64,000 nt of DNA from Alteromonas marina (GTDB lineage: Bacteria; Pseudomonadota; Gammaproteobacteria; Enterobacterales; Alteromonadaceae). The stretch lies in assembly GCF_000808575.1 (NCBI RefSeq), contig NZ_JWLW01000009.1, forward strand, positions 1 through 64,000. Direction: 5' to 3'. Shown one piece after another: positions 9,123 to 18,107 of the stretch. Numbering within the stretch: position 1 is the stretch's first letter; the number at the start of each line of letters is the position of its first letter. The notes under the pieces were generated by a model that saw only the letters and a program-made list of their open reading frames with translations, did no database searches and was not told the DNA's origin. The position numbers and the translations under genes were made by a program.

Positions 9123-10898
9123 ATGGCCGAACGATATATTTTCAACAAATCTCTCAATCGTAGAGCGCCTAGATGGTATTGGCTGGCCTTCGTTGTCGCT
9201 GCAATATTTTCATTCACCTTTCTGGTTTCTCATCCTGTCAAAGCACAGGAACCACTACTGGTAGATCCTAACGCAAAGAGAAATGAAACGGCCCCAGCTA
9301 CCACCATTACGAATATAGACTTTACCCAAGCGGCAAATAGCACTGCAATTACATTAGTAGAATTTGTGGGCACAGCACCAAAGGTGCAGCTTATTGAATC
9401 TCAAGGAAAGGTGATACTCACACTCACCAATACTGCATTAGCTCAAGATCAGCTAGTAGAGCTAAGCGTGGCGGACTTCGGAACTATCGTTTCGACCATA
9501 GAAACCTTTGAAGACGAAAATGCCGCCCGTATTGAGATAAATTACTCAGGTCCAGTTACCGTCAAAAACACGGTGAAAGATAGCGTATTACGCGTAGCAA
9601 TTTCACCAATGGACAGTGAACAGCAAGAAGCACTTGAGGCAGAGAAGAAATATACTGGCGACCCTATTTCTCTTGATTTTCAAGATGTACCTGTAAGACA
9701 GGTTTTGCAAATTATTGCGCAAGTAAATGGCTTTAACCTCGTTACGACTGACACAGTATCAGGCAATGTTACTATCAGTTTATCTGGCGTTCCTTGGGAT
9801 CAAGCCTTAGATATGATCTTGCGCGTTAAAGGATTAGACAAGCGTTTAGAGGGCAATATCTTGTTGATTGCCCCTGCAGAAGAATTGTCTGCTCGTGAAA
9901 CTCAAGCGTTGCAATCTAAAAAACAAGTCTCAGATTTAGCCCCTTTGCATACGGTAAATATTTCAGTTAACTACGCTAAAGCCTCTGCATTGGCTACTAT
10001 TCTAAAATCTACCGAAGGCGGTATTCTTTCCGAGCGTGGCGGCGTTACGGTAGATGAGCGAACCAACACCCTACTTATACGTGATACATTAGCGTCGATT
10101 GACGAAGCAAGAAAAACTATCAACGCGTTAGATATTCCAGTTAAACAGGTACTGATTGAAAGCAGAATGGTCACAGTACTTGACAATGTTGACGAACAGT
10201 TAGGCGTGCGCTGGGGGTTCAGCGACCGCCAAGATGATAACGGCGTATCAGGCAGCCTCGAAGCAGCCGATACCATTGCCGGAGGCGTGGTGCCTAGCAT
10301 TGATAATCGTCTTAATGTGAACCTTCCGGTAACCAGCGCTGCGGGAAGCATCGGCTTTCAAATAGCAAGCTTAGTAGACGGCACCATATTAGATCTTGAA
10401 CTTTCTGCACTTGAGTCGGAAAACAAAGGGGAAATTATTGCAAGTCCTCGTATTACTGTGGCCAACCAACATGAAGCTTACATTGAACAGGGTACGGAAA
10501 TACCCTATGTGCAGGCAACGTCAAGCGGCGCTACATCGGTTGAGTTTAAAAAAGCGGTTCTATCGCTCAAAGTTACTCCTCATATTACGCCAGATAATCG
10601 CATTATTCTGGACTTAGTGGTAACTCAAGATACGCGCGGCGAAACCGTGGCTACATCAACTGGTGATGCAGTTGCTATCGATACACAGGAAATTAAAACG
10701 CAGGTATTGGTTGAAAACGGCGAAACCATTGTGCTTGGTGGGATTTTCCAGCAGACAAGTTCTGATGGCGTATCCAAGGTACCTTTATTTGGTGACTTAC
10801 CTGTTGTGGGTGCCTTATTTAGAAATACGTCACAACTTCAACAGAAGCGAGAGTTACTCATTTTTGTTACACCCAAAATTGTAACTGAACGTCCATAA
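9123..10898 (+). CDS. pilQ: type IV pilus secretin PilQ
   Basis: PilQ forms the outer-membrane channel through which the pilus exits. The 591 residues comprise a long signal peptide (cleavage near residue 41, VKA-QEP), one AMIN domain (about 60-170) that binds peptidoglycan, an N0/STN-type domain (ISLDFQDVPVRQVLQIIAQVNG), an N1 domain (LHTVNISVNYAKASAL ... VDERTNTLLIRDT) and the secretin barrel with VLIESRMV, ITVANQHEAYIEQGTEIPY and the C-terminal KRELLIFVTPKIV. Pseudomonas PilQ is longer because it has two AMIN domains; only one is seen here. The gene ends the operon at a clear terminator. Confidence 0.96.
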   Translation: MAERYIFNKSLNRRAPRWYWLAFVVAAIFSFTFLVSHPVKAQEPLLVDPNAKRNETAPATTITNIDFTQAANSTAITLVEFVGTAPKVQLIESQGKVILTLTNTALAQDQLVELSVADFGTIVSTIETFEDENAARIEINYSGPVTVKNTVKDSVLRVAISPMDSEQQEALEAEKKYTGDPISLDFQDVPVRQVLQIIAQVNGFNLVTTDTVSGNVTISLSGVPWDQALDMILRVKGLDKRLEGNILLIAPAEELSARETQALQSKKQVSDLAPLHTVNISVNYAKASALATILKSTEGGILSERGGVTVDERTNTLLIRDTLASIDEARKTINALDIPVKQVLIESRMVTVLDNVDEQLGVRWGFSDRQDDNGVSGSLEAADTIAGGVVPSIDNRLNVNLPVTSAAGSIGFQIASLVDGTILDLELSALESENKGEIIASPRITVANQHEAYIEQGTEIPYVQATSSGATSVEFKKAVLSLKVTPHITPDNRIILDLVVTQDTRGETVATSTGDAVAIDTQEIKTQVLVENGETIVLGGIFQQTSSDGVSKVPLFGDLPVVGALFRNTSQLQQKRELLIFVTPKIVTERP

Positions 10899-10914
10899 GA
10901 ACAGTTTTATCTTC

Positions 10915-10945
10915 AAAAAACGCGCATCTTAATGCGCTTTTTTTG
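10915..10945 (+). terminator. terminator of the pil operon
   Basis: The hairpin GCGCAT-CTTA-ATGCGC is followed by seven T and lies 23 bases after the pilQ stop codon. It ends the pilMNOPQ transcript. Confidence 0.85.
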
Positions 10946-11004
10946 TTTTTAGACCGTTTTTATCACTAAATTTACAGGTATACGCTATTTGTTAGTAACA
11001 AAAC

Positions 11005-11034
11005 TTGCAACGCCTTACGTGAAACTGAGATAAT
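11005..11034 (+). promoter_or_regulatory. candidate sigma-70 promoter for aroK
   Basis: TTGCAA (11005-11010) and GATAAT (11029-11034) are 18 bases apart and fit a housekeeping promoter. It would give an aroK leader of over 120 bases, which contains a small hairpin CCTCG/CGAGG at 11040-11058. The call rests on motif resemblance alone. Confidence 0.4.
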
Positions 11035-11166
11035 CCCCGCCTCGAAATTTAAGCGAGGTTTAAGGAGTGGTGCTTATTGGAAACTAAATAGGCACGAGTC
11101 AATGGGTAGGCTGGTAAGGCAACAGTGCACTGCCCCTAACATGATTAAGTTGTGATATAAGCAAAT

Positions 11167-11682
11167 ATGGCTGAAAAACGTAATATCTTTTTAGTTGGCC
11201 CAATGGGTGCTGGCAAAAGTACTATCGGTAGACATCTGGCAGACGAACTTCACCTAGACTTTTTTGATTCGGATCAGGAAATTGAGCGCCGTACAGGTGC
11301 GGACATCGCCTGGATCTTCGACCTTGAAGGCGAAGATGGATTCCGTAAACGCGAAGAAACCGTCATTAACGATTTGACAGATAAGCAAGGTATTGTACTT
11401 GCCACTGGCGGCGGCTCTATTGTAACCAAAGCTGTGCGTAATCGTTTATCTGCCCGCGGCATCGTTGTTTACCTACAAACGACAATCGATAAGCAAGTTG
11501 CCCGTACACAACGCGACAAACGTCGCCCTTTACTGCAAAACGAAGATCCAGAGCAAGTACTTCGCGATCTTGCAGAAATGCGCAACCCGCTTTACGAAGA
11601 AGTTGCTGATTACATTGTTGATACAGACGACCAAAGTGCACGTGCTGTAGCAAATCAAATTATCAGTAAAATCGGTCTATAA
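11167..11682 (+). CDS. aroK: shikimate kinase I
   Basis: The enzyme phosphorylates shikimate with ATP to shikimate 3-phosphate in aromatic amino acid synthesis. The 171 residues show the Walker A loop GPMGAGKST (11-19), the DSD motif that binds magnesium and shikimate (FFDSDQEIE), [10 protein letters not shown] and the ATGGGS loop, all typical of AroK. The order aroK-aroB-damX-dam is the same as in E. coli. aroB starts 30 bases downstream and is very likely co-transcribed. The start ATG is well placed by family alignment, although the site upstream is not a strong Shine-Dalgarno sequence. Confidence 0.97.
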   Translation: MAEKRNIFLVGPMGAGKSTIGRHLADELHLDFFDSDQEIERRTGADIAWIFDLEGEDGFRKREETVINDLTDKQGIVLATGGGSIVTKAVRNRLSARGIVVYLQTTIDKQVARTQRDKRRPLLQNEDPEQVLRDLAEMRNPLYEEVADYIVDTDDQSARAVANQIISKIGL

Positions 11683-11712
11683 ATTAAATATGTATTAGGA
11701 GGTGCTACGCCA

Positions 11713-12780
11713 ATGTCAACCTTAACTGTGGAACTTGGAGAACGTAGCTATCCTATACAGATAGAGGCTGGGCTGCTTTCGCAACCCGGTCTTTTTAGTG
11801 CCTACATAAAAGGCCCTCTGGCGGTTATCGTAACAAACGAGACCGTTGCGCCGCTTTACTTAGAAACCGCTAAAGCAGCATGTGGTGACGTTCAAGTTGA
11901 AACCATTATTTTGCCAGATGGCGAGCAGTACAAGAATTTAGAACAATTCGAAGTAGTCATGACCCGCCTTCTCGAACTAAATGCGGCAAGAGATACAACA
12001 CTTATTGCCCTTGGCGGTGGTGTGATAGGAGACCTCACGGGCTTTGTCGCAGCAACTTACCAACGCGGTGTGCCTTTTATTCAAGTCCCTACTACCCTGC
12101 TTTCCCAGGTAGACTCATCGGTAGGTGGAAAAACCGCGGTAAACCACCCTCTAGGTAAAAACATGATTGGTGCTTTTTACCAACCTGTTTATGTTGCTAT
12201 CGATACTGACTCGCTGGCGACACTACCGCCACGAGAATTTGCTGCTGGTATGGCAGAGGTTATTAAATACGGCATTATTTACGACGCACCGTTTTTTACG
12301 TGGCTTGAAGAAAACGTTAACGCACTTACGTCTCTTGATACTGAAATCCTTACCTACGCTATTTCTCGCTGCTGCGAAATAAAAGCAGATGTGGTTGCGA
12401 AAGACGAGCGGGAAGGTGGATTGCGCGCTATTCTAAACCTTGGGCATACCTTTGGTCACGCTATTGAAGCTGAACAAGGCTACGGCAACTGGCTGCATGG
12501 CGAAGCGGTAGCCGCTGGTACTATAATTGCTTGTAAAGCTGCTGAAGCATTAACATGGTTTGAAGCGTCAGAAACACGACGCGTATCGTCGCTATTTGAA
12601 GCATTTGCACTGCCTATTGCAGGGCCTAGTAGCATGACGAAAGACGACTATGTTAAGCACATGAAACGCGATAAGAAAGTGGAAGCGGGCAGTATTCGAT
12701 TTGTACTTCCTCAAGGCATTGGCAAAGCGGTTGTTACTAAAGACGTCACCGACGCCATCCTTACTGACATTCTCTCTTAG
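11713..12780 (+). CDS. aroB: 3-dehydroquinate synthase
   Basis: AroB converts DAHP to 3-dehydroquinate using NAD and a divalent metal. The 355 residues contain DGEQYKN, the NAD-binding [19 protein letters not shown], the [19 protein letters not shown] segment, [11 protein letters not shown], and the metal-binding histidines in [11 protein letters not shown] and [10 protein letters not shown] good ribosome site (AGGAGG) precedes the ATG. It sits directly after aroK, with damX 120 bases downstream. No terminator was seen in that gap, so read-through to damX is plausible. Confidence 0.97.
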   Translation: MSTLTVELGERSYPIQIEAGLLSQPGLFSAYIKGPLAVIVTNETVAPLYLETAKAACGDVQVETIILPDGEQYKNLEQFEVVMTRLLELNAARDTTLIALGGGVIGDLTGFVAATYQRGVPFIQVPTTLLSQVDSSVGGKTAVNHPLGKNMIGAFYQPVYVAIDTDSLATLPPREFAAGMAEVIKYGIIYDAPFFTWLEENVNALTSLDTEILTYAISRCCEIKADVVAKDEREGGLRAILNLGHTFGHAIEAEQGYGNWLHGEAVAAGTIIACKAAEALTWFEASETRRVSSLFEAFALPIAGPSSMTKDDYVKHMKRDKKVEAGSIRFVLPQGIGKAVVTKDVTDAILTDILS

Positions 12781-12900
12781 TCAATCGCGTTCACGACAAA
12801 CTGGCAGCGTGCCCTTTCGTTATTCCCGAGACTTGGGAACTAGTAACAAGGTGCGTTGCTAGACTAGTTTTAAAGCAACGGTGAATAAGGGCAAACTCCC

Positions 12901-14376
12901 ATGCAAAGTGAACTGCATGAACGTTTGGAATATCTGGTCAATTACTCCTCTCAGCTGATCTTTGTCAGCGGTGAGTCTATTGCTCAACAGCAAAAAACCC
13001 TTGAAGCCTTTGTCTTCCAACAGCACGACGATACCGAAATTGCGTATTTGACCGCGCAAGATAATATGGAGCCTTCTGACTATCGTAGACAGCTTTGCCG
13101 CCAGCTACTAGGTCAAGTAGTGGGAAGCTTTGTTCGCCCCCTCAATGAGTTACTTTCTGATCTGAATAGCCACGAAGGCCCAATTCTAATCGCTATCACC
13201 CAAGCCCATAATCTTCCTGATGCACTGTTACAAGAGCTATGGGATTTGGTGTTACAGAGTAGATTTGCTGGCAATAAACAACATTTGAACGTGCTTTTAT
13301 TTGCCAATAATGAGTGGGCTGAGCGCGCCAAACAATGGCTTCCTGCGAAGAATACTGAAACTCCGCTTATTATTAGTAGCCAATCTGTCATTAGTGAGCA
13401 GCCAAATTTCGAGTCAGATCTCGACAAAATGATCGCGTCACGAAGAGAAGCGTTTCAGGCTCACTTAGAAAATAGACAACGTGAAAACACCAAGACATTC
13501 ACTAACCCACTAAAAACAAAATGGTTTTATTTAGGGGTGGTTCTAGTCTTTCTGGTCACATTCTCAGGCCTTATTTATTGGCAATACGGTGAAAAACTGT
13601 CATCTATTTTTTCTCCTATTAGCCAGCAAACACTTGAACCTAAGGAAACTCAGGTTCAACCGGGTTCAGCCTATAATAAGCTAATTGCAGACGGCATTGC
13701 TGGTGAAGGCTTCAGTGGCGACGATGAAAAAAGCGGAGAAACCACAGCTGCTGAAATTCAAAATAACGTAAGCGTACAAACCGGTAATGTGGAAATTGTC
13801 TCAACACCGACTGCCACGCCTGAGTTACCGAACCAATCAACCCTTGATATGCCAGCTGAAAATGAAATAGCAGCCAATGACTCGCTGATTACTGATTGGG
13901 AAAGCGCAGTATCAACATTGCCTGATGCAGGTTCTTCGTCTAAAACAGAAGGCGATAATAGTAATATTACAGCAAGGGCACGAAGCAGTAATTCTTCCTT
14001 CGTCGATACTAGTTCAGGTGAAAAAACTGAACAAAGCGCTGATACGGCACTTAGCAGAGAAAATAGGAACCAAACATCACTGCAGCCAAATCAATGGATT
14101 AGTGCTAACGATTACGCCATTCAGATGCTAGCGATGAAAAGCGAATCGGTGCTCAATGCATTCTTGCGTGAAAACAATCTTGTAGGTCAAACCCGCATTT
14201 ATAAAACCGAACGCTATGGTGGCGACTGGTTTGTCGTTGTTTTTCGAGAGGTTTTTTCCTCACTATCACAAGCACAACAGGTACGTGCGGCGCTACCTGA
14301 ATATCCGGGCAAACAAAATGCGTTTATTAAGCGAGGAAATCAGGTCCTCTCTGAAATAGACAAAGCACAAAATTAA
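12901..14376 (+). CDS. damX: DamX-like SPOR-domain cell division protein
   Basis: The gene sits where damX lies in E. coli, between aroB and dam. The 491-residue product has a cytoplasmic N-terminal region (1-200) shaped like a degenerate AAA domain but without a usable Walker A motif (SGESIAQQQKT). A transmembrane helix spans about 208-228. A long low-complexity Ser/Thr/Glu linker follows (about 235-395), and then a C-terminal SPOR domain (about 400-485, from YAIQMLAMKSESVLNAFLREN to ALPEYPGKQNAFIKRG). SPOR domains bind denuded glycan strands at the septum, so a division-site role is inferred. The N-terminal part diverges from E. coli DamX (428 residues), as is usual outside enterobacteria. 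Confidence 0.88.
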   Translation: MQSELHERLEYLVNYSSQLIFVSGESIAQQQKTLEAFVFQQHDDTEIAYLTAQDNMEPSDYRRQLCRQLLGQVVGSFVRPLNELLSDLNSHEGPILIAITQAHNLPDALLQELWDLVLQSRFAGNKQHLNVLLFANNEWAERAKQWLPAKNTETPLIISSQSVISEQPNFESDLDKMIASRREAFQAHLENRQRENTKTFTNPLKTKWFYLGVVLVFLVTFSGLIYWQYGEKLSSIFSPISQQTLEPKETQVQPGSAYNKLIADGIAGEGFSGDDEKSGETTAAEIQNNVSVQTGNVEIVSTPTATPELPNQSTLDMPAENEIAANDSLITDWESAVSTLPDAGSSSKTEGDNSNITARARSSNSSFVDTSSGEKTEQSADTALSRENRNQTSLQPNQWISANDYAIQMLAMKSESVLNAFLRENNLVGQTRIYKTERYGGDWFVVVFREVFSSLSQAQQVRAALPEYPGKQNAFIKRGNQVLSEIDKAQN

Positions 14377-14602
14377 GCCACTTTTTTACGCAAACTCTCT
14401 TTTAATTTTGATAATTTGCCAAAATTCCATTCTTGCGACACTTGTTGGTTGTCCGTTTTACTGATGAAAGTTACAATCTACCTTTAGTGTGGTGATATCT
14501 GATACTGATCAGCATAAAAGTATAAAGACGACCCTTTCCCTTGGAACGGCGGCGCACGGAAAAACCACCGTCTTCATTCCGTCTAGGTAGTAACGTTTAA
14601 GC

Positions 14603-15463
14603 ATGATGCAGAAAAAAAACCGGGCCTTTTTAAAATGGGCCGGTGGCAAATACAGCTTGGTTGAGCATATTCAGGCCAGATTACCGCAAGCTAACAAACT
14701 TATAGAACCGTTTGTTGGAGCCGGCTCTGTATTTCTGAATACGCAATACAAACGTTACCTGCTTAATGACATAAACCCTGATCTCATTAATCTATACAAC
14801 TTCTTAAAAGCGCAACCCGATGCGCTGATTAACGACGCTCGAACTTTTTTTGATGGGAGTCGCAATAAAGAAAAGATGTACTACGACTTGCGTGAGGAGT
14901 TCAACGCAACGAAGGATGAATACTACCGAGCTATTCTTTTTCTTTATTTAAATCGTCATGGTTACAATGGTTTATGTCGCTATAGTCTTCAAGGCCGTTT
15001 CAATGTGCCATTTGGGCGCTATAAAAAACCCTATTTCCCTGAAGACGAGATGTTTGTGTTTTCTGAAAAATCACAAAAGGCTACGTTTACGTGTCTACCA
15101 TTTGAAAAAGTTTTTTCAAGAGCTAGGCGAGGCAATGTCATTTACTGTGATCCCCCATACGCACCTATTAGCAAAACAGCAGCGTTTACTAGCTACGCGG
15201 CGCGAAGCTTTGGGCAAGAGTCACAAGAGAAGCTGGCTGAGCTCGCTACCCGAGCGTCTAAAAAGCGTGGTATCCCAGTATTGATATCGAATCATGACCT
15301 ACCGCTCACGCGCGCCTTATACCAGGGCGCAGACTTTAGTATGCTGTCGGTTAAGCGCTCAATAAGTCAAAATGGTGCGAAGCGGCAGCCTGTGGATGAA
15401 ATACTTGCTTATTTTCCACCCGCCAAAGTCGTTCCCAAACGAAACACGCATAAAAAAAAATAG
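14603..15463 (+). CDS. dam: DNA adenine methyltransferase (GATC)
   Basis: This is an orphan Dam methylase that methylates adenine in GATC for mismatch-repair strand choice, replication timing and gene regulation. The 286 residues align with E. coli Dam from the start: AFLKWAGGKYSLVEHI (SAM-binding motif I), EPFVGAGSVFLN, LYLNRHGYNGLCRYS, NVPFGRYKKPYFP and the catalytic DPPYAP. ISNHD and the SISQNGAKRQPVDE region near the C-terminus contact DNA in the E. coli enzyme. Two adjacent ATG codons could start it. It lies 226 bases after damX, so it may have its own promoter. No restriction partner is nearby. Confidence 0.97.
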   Translation: MMQKKNRAFLKWAGGKYSLVEHIQARLPQANKLIEPFVGAGSVFLNTQYKRYLLNDINPDLINLYNFLKAQPDALINDARTFFDGSRNKEKMYYDLREEFNATKDEYYRAILFLYLNRHGYNGLCRYSLQGRFNVPFGRYKKPYFPEDEMFVFSEKSQKATFTCLPFEKVFSRARRGNVIYCDPPYAPISKTAAFTSYAARSFGQESQEKLAELATRASKKRGIPVLISNHDLPLTRALYQGADFSMLSVKRSISQNGAKRQPVDEILAYFPPAKVVPKRNTHKKK

Positions 15464-15579
15464 TTCAGCGCCCGTAAGCTTGATGACGAACATAAAACTG
15501 AAAGAAAGGTTAGAAAGCATTCATTCGCAATGCTGACGAGTCTGAGTTCATCTAGGTAGTGTATAGGTCTAGCTCGGGT

Positions 15580-15771
15580 TTAGCCTGCATACCATCTGAC
15601 AAACATAAAAAGCGAAACGACGAATACCCCAACTAAAATAACGCCAATAATAGCAAAACTAATAAAGGTACCTTTAGTAAAGTCCCGTTCATAGTTTTTG
15701 TGGCTTTGCACGCCGAATAAGCTTGCTACTACACTACCTAGAACTGACCAGAAACCAGTACCAGATTGCAT
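15580..15771 (-). CDS. DUF2970 small membrane protein
   Basis: This 63-residue protein has the DUF2970 pattern: FWSVLGSVVASLFGVQSHKNYERDF followed by one transmembrane helix (about 34-56) and a short tail. DUF2970 proteins are widespread small inner-membrane proteins of unknown function in proteobacteria. I chose the ATG at 15771 (MQSGTGFW) because GGGGCGG lies upstream; the reading from 15822 would add residues that overlap the neighbouring gene and are not family-like. It starts 10 bases after the stop of the secreted protein gene and is probably in the same transcript. Confidence 0.8.
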   Translation of the reverse strand: MQSGTGFWSVLGSVVASLFGVQSHKNYERDFTKGTFISFAIIGVILVGVFVVSLFMFVRWYAG

Positions 15772-15781
15772 CACGCCGCCC

Positions 15782-16090
15782 CTATGAATCGTTTGAAGGT
15801 GAGGTGAAATCTCGATTACCATCGTCGCTATGAAGCAACTCTAGTAAGTCTAAAAAGTGGAATTGAAAAGACGGTGATTTACCTGCTATCCACGATAGCC
15901 AACTAACTTCTTCCACTCCCTCTTGATGACGGGCGCATTGATTTTGAATGTGGCTTGCTGGCAACTTGGGGTTAAATTCAGTAACAGGTTGGAATTCGCA
16001 AACAGACGAACGAGAGCTTGGCGGGTTTGTAACAGCCACACTAACCAGGGCGACGGCTCCACAAATCGCAAAAAAAGGAAGAACTTTCAT
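15782..16090 (-). CDS. small putative exported protein, unknown function
   Basis: I do not recognise this 102-residue protein. Its N-terminus MKVLPFFAICGAVALVSVAV is a signal peptide or membrane anchor. The rest is polar, with two cysteines (CEF and QCARH) that could form a disulfide in the periplasm, a hydrophobic stretch SWLSWIAGKSP and an acidic-Ser end. AAGGGG about nine bases before the ATG at 16090 supports this start over the longer reading. The DUF2970 gene follows 10 bases later. It is real as judged by the start site and operon spacing, but nothing points to its function. Confidence 0.5.
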   Translation of the reverse strand: MKVLPFFAICGAVALVSVAVTNPPSSRSSVCEFQPVTEFNPKLPASHIQNQCARHQEGVEEVSWLSWIAGKSPSFQFHFLDLLELLHSDDGNRDFTSPSNDS

Positions 16091-16181
16091 CCTGAACACC
16101 CCTTACACTCGTCTAAAAAGTAGTCTCATTATAATCAAAAGTAGGTAACGAACAAGTTAAAAATGCGTTGCTTTAAAAATG

Positions 16182-16208
16182 AAAAGCCTAATATATATTA
16201 GGCTTTTA
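16182..16208. terminator. symmetrical terminator after the TIGR02001 gene
   Basis: A perfect 26-base palindrome has arms AAAAGCCTAATAT (16182-16194) and ATATTAGGCTTTT (16195-16207). On the minus strand it follows the TIGR02001-type gene by about 50 bases and ends in T-rich sequence, so it is a likely terminator. The A/T tails on both sides allow action in either direction. Confidence 0.75.
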
Positions 16209-16259
16209 TTACTCAACGTTTAAGTCAAGAGGCCTGTCCGTTGACCTCTCCCTATAATT

Positions 16260-16994
16260 TTAGAGTTCGAAATCTACTGAATAACCTACAGTGAATTTCA
16301 ACTCGTCGTTATCTAATGCGTCAGCTCCAACATCATCTAGGTTAGTGCCGGTCACTGCAAAGCTAAAACCGTCTTTAGCAATAGTTACGCCGTAATCAGC
16401 ATAGCTATCAGTACCGTCGCCAAAGTTAAACGCATCAACAAAGTCACCGCTGTGATAACCAGCGTGTAGAGTCAACTCAGTGCCGTTCAAAATCTCTGTA
16501 GTATAGTCAAGAGATGCGTAGTAAGCCTGGCCAAAGCCGAAATCTTGACCTTCTGCTTCGTCAGCTTCGGTGTGCGCTAGTAGGTAAACTGTTACGCTTA
16601 CACCACCCATGCCAACTGAGCCGTAGATTTCTGCGAAATCAAATTCTGCTTCAGCGTCGTAGTTGTAGTACAGGTAACCGAAGTCATAAGCAATACCATC
16701 AGACTCGCCCGAGTAGCCAAAATATACGTCATGCTCGTATGAGTAAATATCATCTGATGCATAGCTTACGTTCGACGCCCATGTACCTGCATAAAAACCA
16801 CTTTCGTGCGCATAGTCGATACCGCCTTGAACAGCAGCTTCGTTTACAGTTTGGGTTAGACCACGCCAAATGTAATTGCTGGTCGCGCCAGCATTCGCAG
16901 TAAATTCACCCTCTGCATAGCTAGGCATAGCAGTTAGTAAACACGCTGAAGAAATAGCAGCGGCAAGTAGAGTTCTTTTTGTAGATGTTTTCAT
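16260..16994 (-). CDS. TIGR02001-type (Gcw_chp) envelope protein
   Basis: The 244-residue protein has a signal peptide ending PSYA-EG near residue 28. The mature part is a repetitive, aromatic and acidic beta-strand protein starting FTANAGATSNYIWRGLTQT, the hallmark of the TIGR02001/Gcw_chp family. Alternating strands such as YDFGYLYYNYD, DFAEIYGSVGMGGVSV and LTLHAGYHSGD suggest an outer-membrane beta-barrel ending in Leu, not the usual Phe. The family has no established function; I recall members located next to glnK-amtB. I set the start at MKTSTKR, where the signal peptide begins. A sigma-54-like site lies 76 bases upstream. The gene interrupts the usual dam-rpe neighbourhood. Confidence 0.85.
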   Translation of the reverse strand: MKTSTKRTLLAAAISSACLLTAMPSYAEGEFTANAGATSNYIWRGLTQTVNEAAVQGGIDYAHESGFYAGTWASNVSYASDDIYSYEHDVYFGYSGESDGIAYDFGYLYYNYDAEAEFDFAEIYGSVGMGGVSVTVYLLAHTEADEAEGQDFGFGQAYYASLDYTTEILNGTELTLHAGYHSGDFVDAFNFGDGTDSYADYGVTIAKDGFSFAVTGTNLDDVGADALDNDELKFTVGYSVDFEL

Positions 16995-17069
16995 GTGTGT
17001 TCTCCAGTCAAATTCAAACTTGTTGTAATTCGTTTTTTTCTGTCTGTGTTTTCTTTTTGGACTGGGTAA

Positions 17070-17085
17070 CGCAAAGTTGATGCCC
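17070..17085 (-). promoter_or_regulatory. candidate sigma-54 promoter for the TIGR02001 gene
   Basis: On the minus strand this reads GGGCATCAACTTTGCG. GGCA, six bases, then TTGC fits the -24/-12 spacing of the sigma-54 consensus (TGGCAC-N5-TTGC). The predicted transcript would have a leader of about 65 bases before the ATG at 16994. No clear activator site was found upstream. Confidence 0.45.
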
Positions 17086-17392
17086 ATTTATGGTTCATCA
17101 AAAAAGTCGACCGAAATAAATTTAAAACATTGAAAAATAATGACTTATTTAAGTGCAATCTCACATCCACAGTTTTTGGACGATCCAATAAACGAACAAT
17201 AACGCACCAATAAAACGCAACCTCACCAAAGTTGGGCAGCACCGTAAACTAAGGTTACTGGTCTTAAATTTCTGTGAAATTAACCTTGTTGCGTCCTTTA
17301 CATAGTAAAGAAGCGTGGTTTTGGGTAAACTTTCGCAACCTCAAAACGTAAGTGGCAACGCACCTTGTTGTTTTTGATTTAAAGGACATGTA

Positions 17393-18070
17393 ATGAAACC
17401 ATTTTTAATCGCCCCATCAATACTGTCTGCTGACTTCGCTAGGCTAGGTGAAGACGTAGAAAACGTGTTAGCCGCTGGCGCCGATGTGGTGCATTTCGAT
17501 GTAATGGATAACCACTATGTGCCAAACCTTACGTTTGGGCCGATGATTTGCGAAGCGTTGAGAAAATACGGCATTACTGCACCTATCGATGTTCACCTTA
17601 TGGTAAAGCCGGTAGATGACCTCATTGAGAAATTCGCTAATGCTGGCGCAAGCTATATTAGCTTTCATCCAGAAGCGTCAGAGCACATCGACCGCTCTCT
17701 TCAGCTTATTATTGATGCAGGCTGCAAACCGGGTTTGGTATTCAACCCGGCCACACCACTGCACTACCTTGACCACGTTATGGATAAACTGCACCACATT
17801 CTTATTATGTCGGTGAATCCAGGCTTTGGTGGTCAAAAATTTATACCTAGCACATTAGATAAGGTACGAGCAGTAAAACAGCGCGTACTAGAAAGCGGCT
17901 ACGATATACGAATTGAAATTGACGGTGGTGTCAAAGTCGATAACATTCGCGAAATAGCAGAAGCGGGAGCAGACATGTTTGTGGCTGGTTCGGCGATTTT
18001 TTCTCAACCCGATTACAGTGATGTCATTGCACAAATGCGCGATGAGCTTTCATCGTTATCAAAAGCTTAA
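17393..18070 (+). CDS. rpe: ribulose-phosphate 3-epimerase
   Basis: Rpe interconverts ribulose 5-phosphate and xylulose 5-phosphate in the pentose phosphate pathway. The 225-residue TIM barrel shows [15 protein letters not shown] at the start, [17 protein letters not shown], the metal and catalytic segment [18 protein letters not shown] and [11 protein letters not shown], ending with the phosphate-binding AGSAIF. The ATG follows AAAGGA. The order rpe-trpS matches E. coli, but the gph phosphatase gene that lies between them there is absent. The roughly 300 bases upstream hold the TIGR02001 gene's promoter region and a small CTTTAC/GTAAAG hairpin. Confidence 0.97.
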   Translation: MKPFLIAPSILSADFARLGEDVENVLAAGADVVHFDVMDNHYVPNLTFGPMICEALRKYGITAPIDVHLMVKPVDDLIEKFANAGASYISFHPEASEHIDRSLQLIIDAGCKPGLVFNPATPLHYLDHVMDKLHHILIMSVNPGFGGQKFIPSTLDKVRAVKQRVLESGYDIRIEIDGGVKVDNIREIAEAGADMFVAGSAIFSQPDYSDVIAQMRDELSSLSKA

Positions 18071-18107
18071 TTTTTAACAGAATTTAACGTATTACAGGTA
18101 AAAAGAA

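Noticed and set aside
14582..15560. 10-base direct repeat TCTAGGTAGT on both sides of dam (14582-14591 and 15551-15560)
   Set aside because: Tempting as insertion-site duplication, but dam sits in its ancestral place after damX, and two short copies are expected by chance.
16514..16903. 129-codon plus-strand frame opposite the TIGR02001 gene
   Set aside because: Antisense shadow, Arg/His-rich translation typical of non-coding frames.
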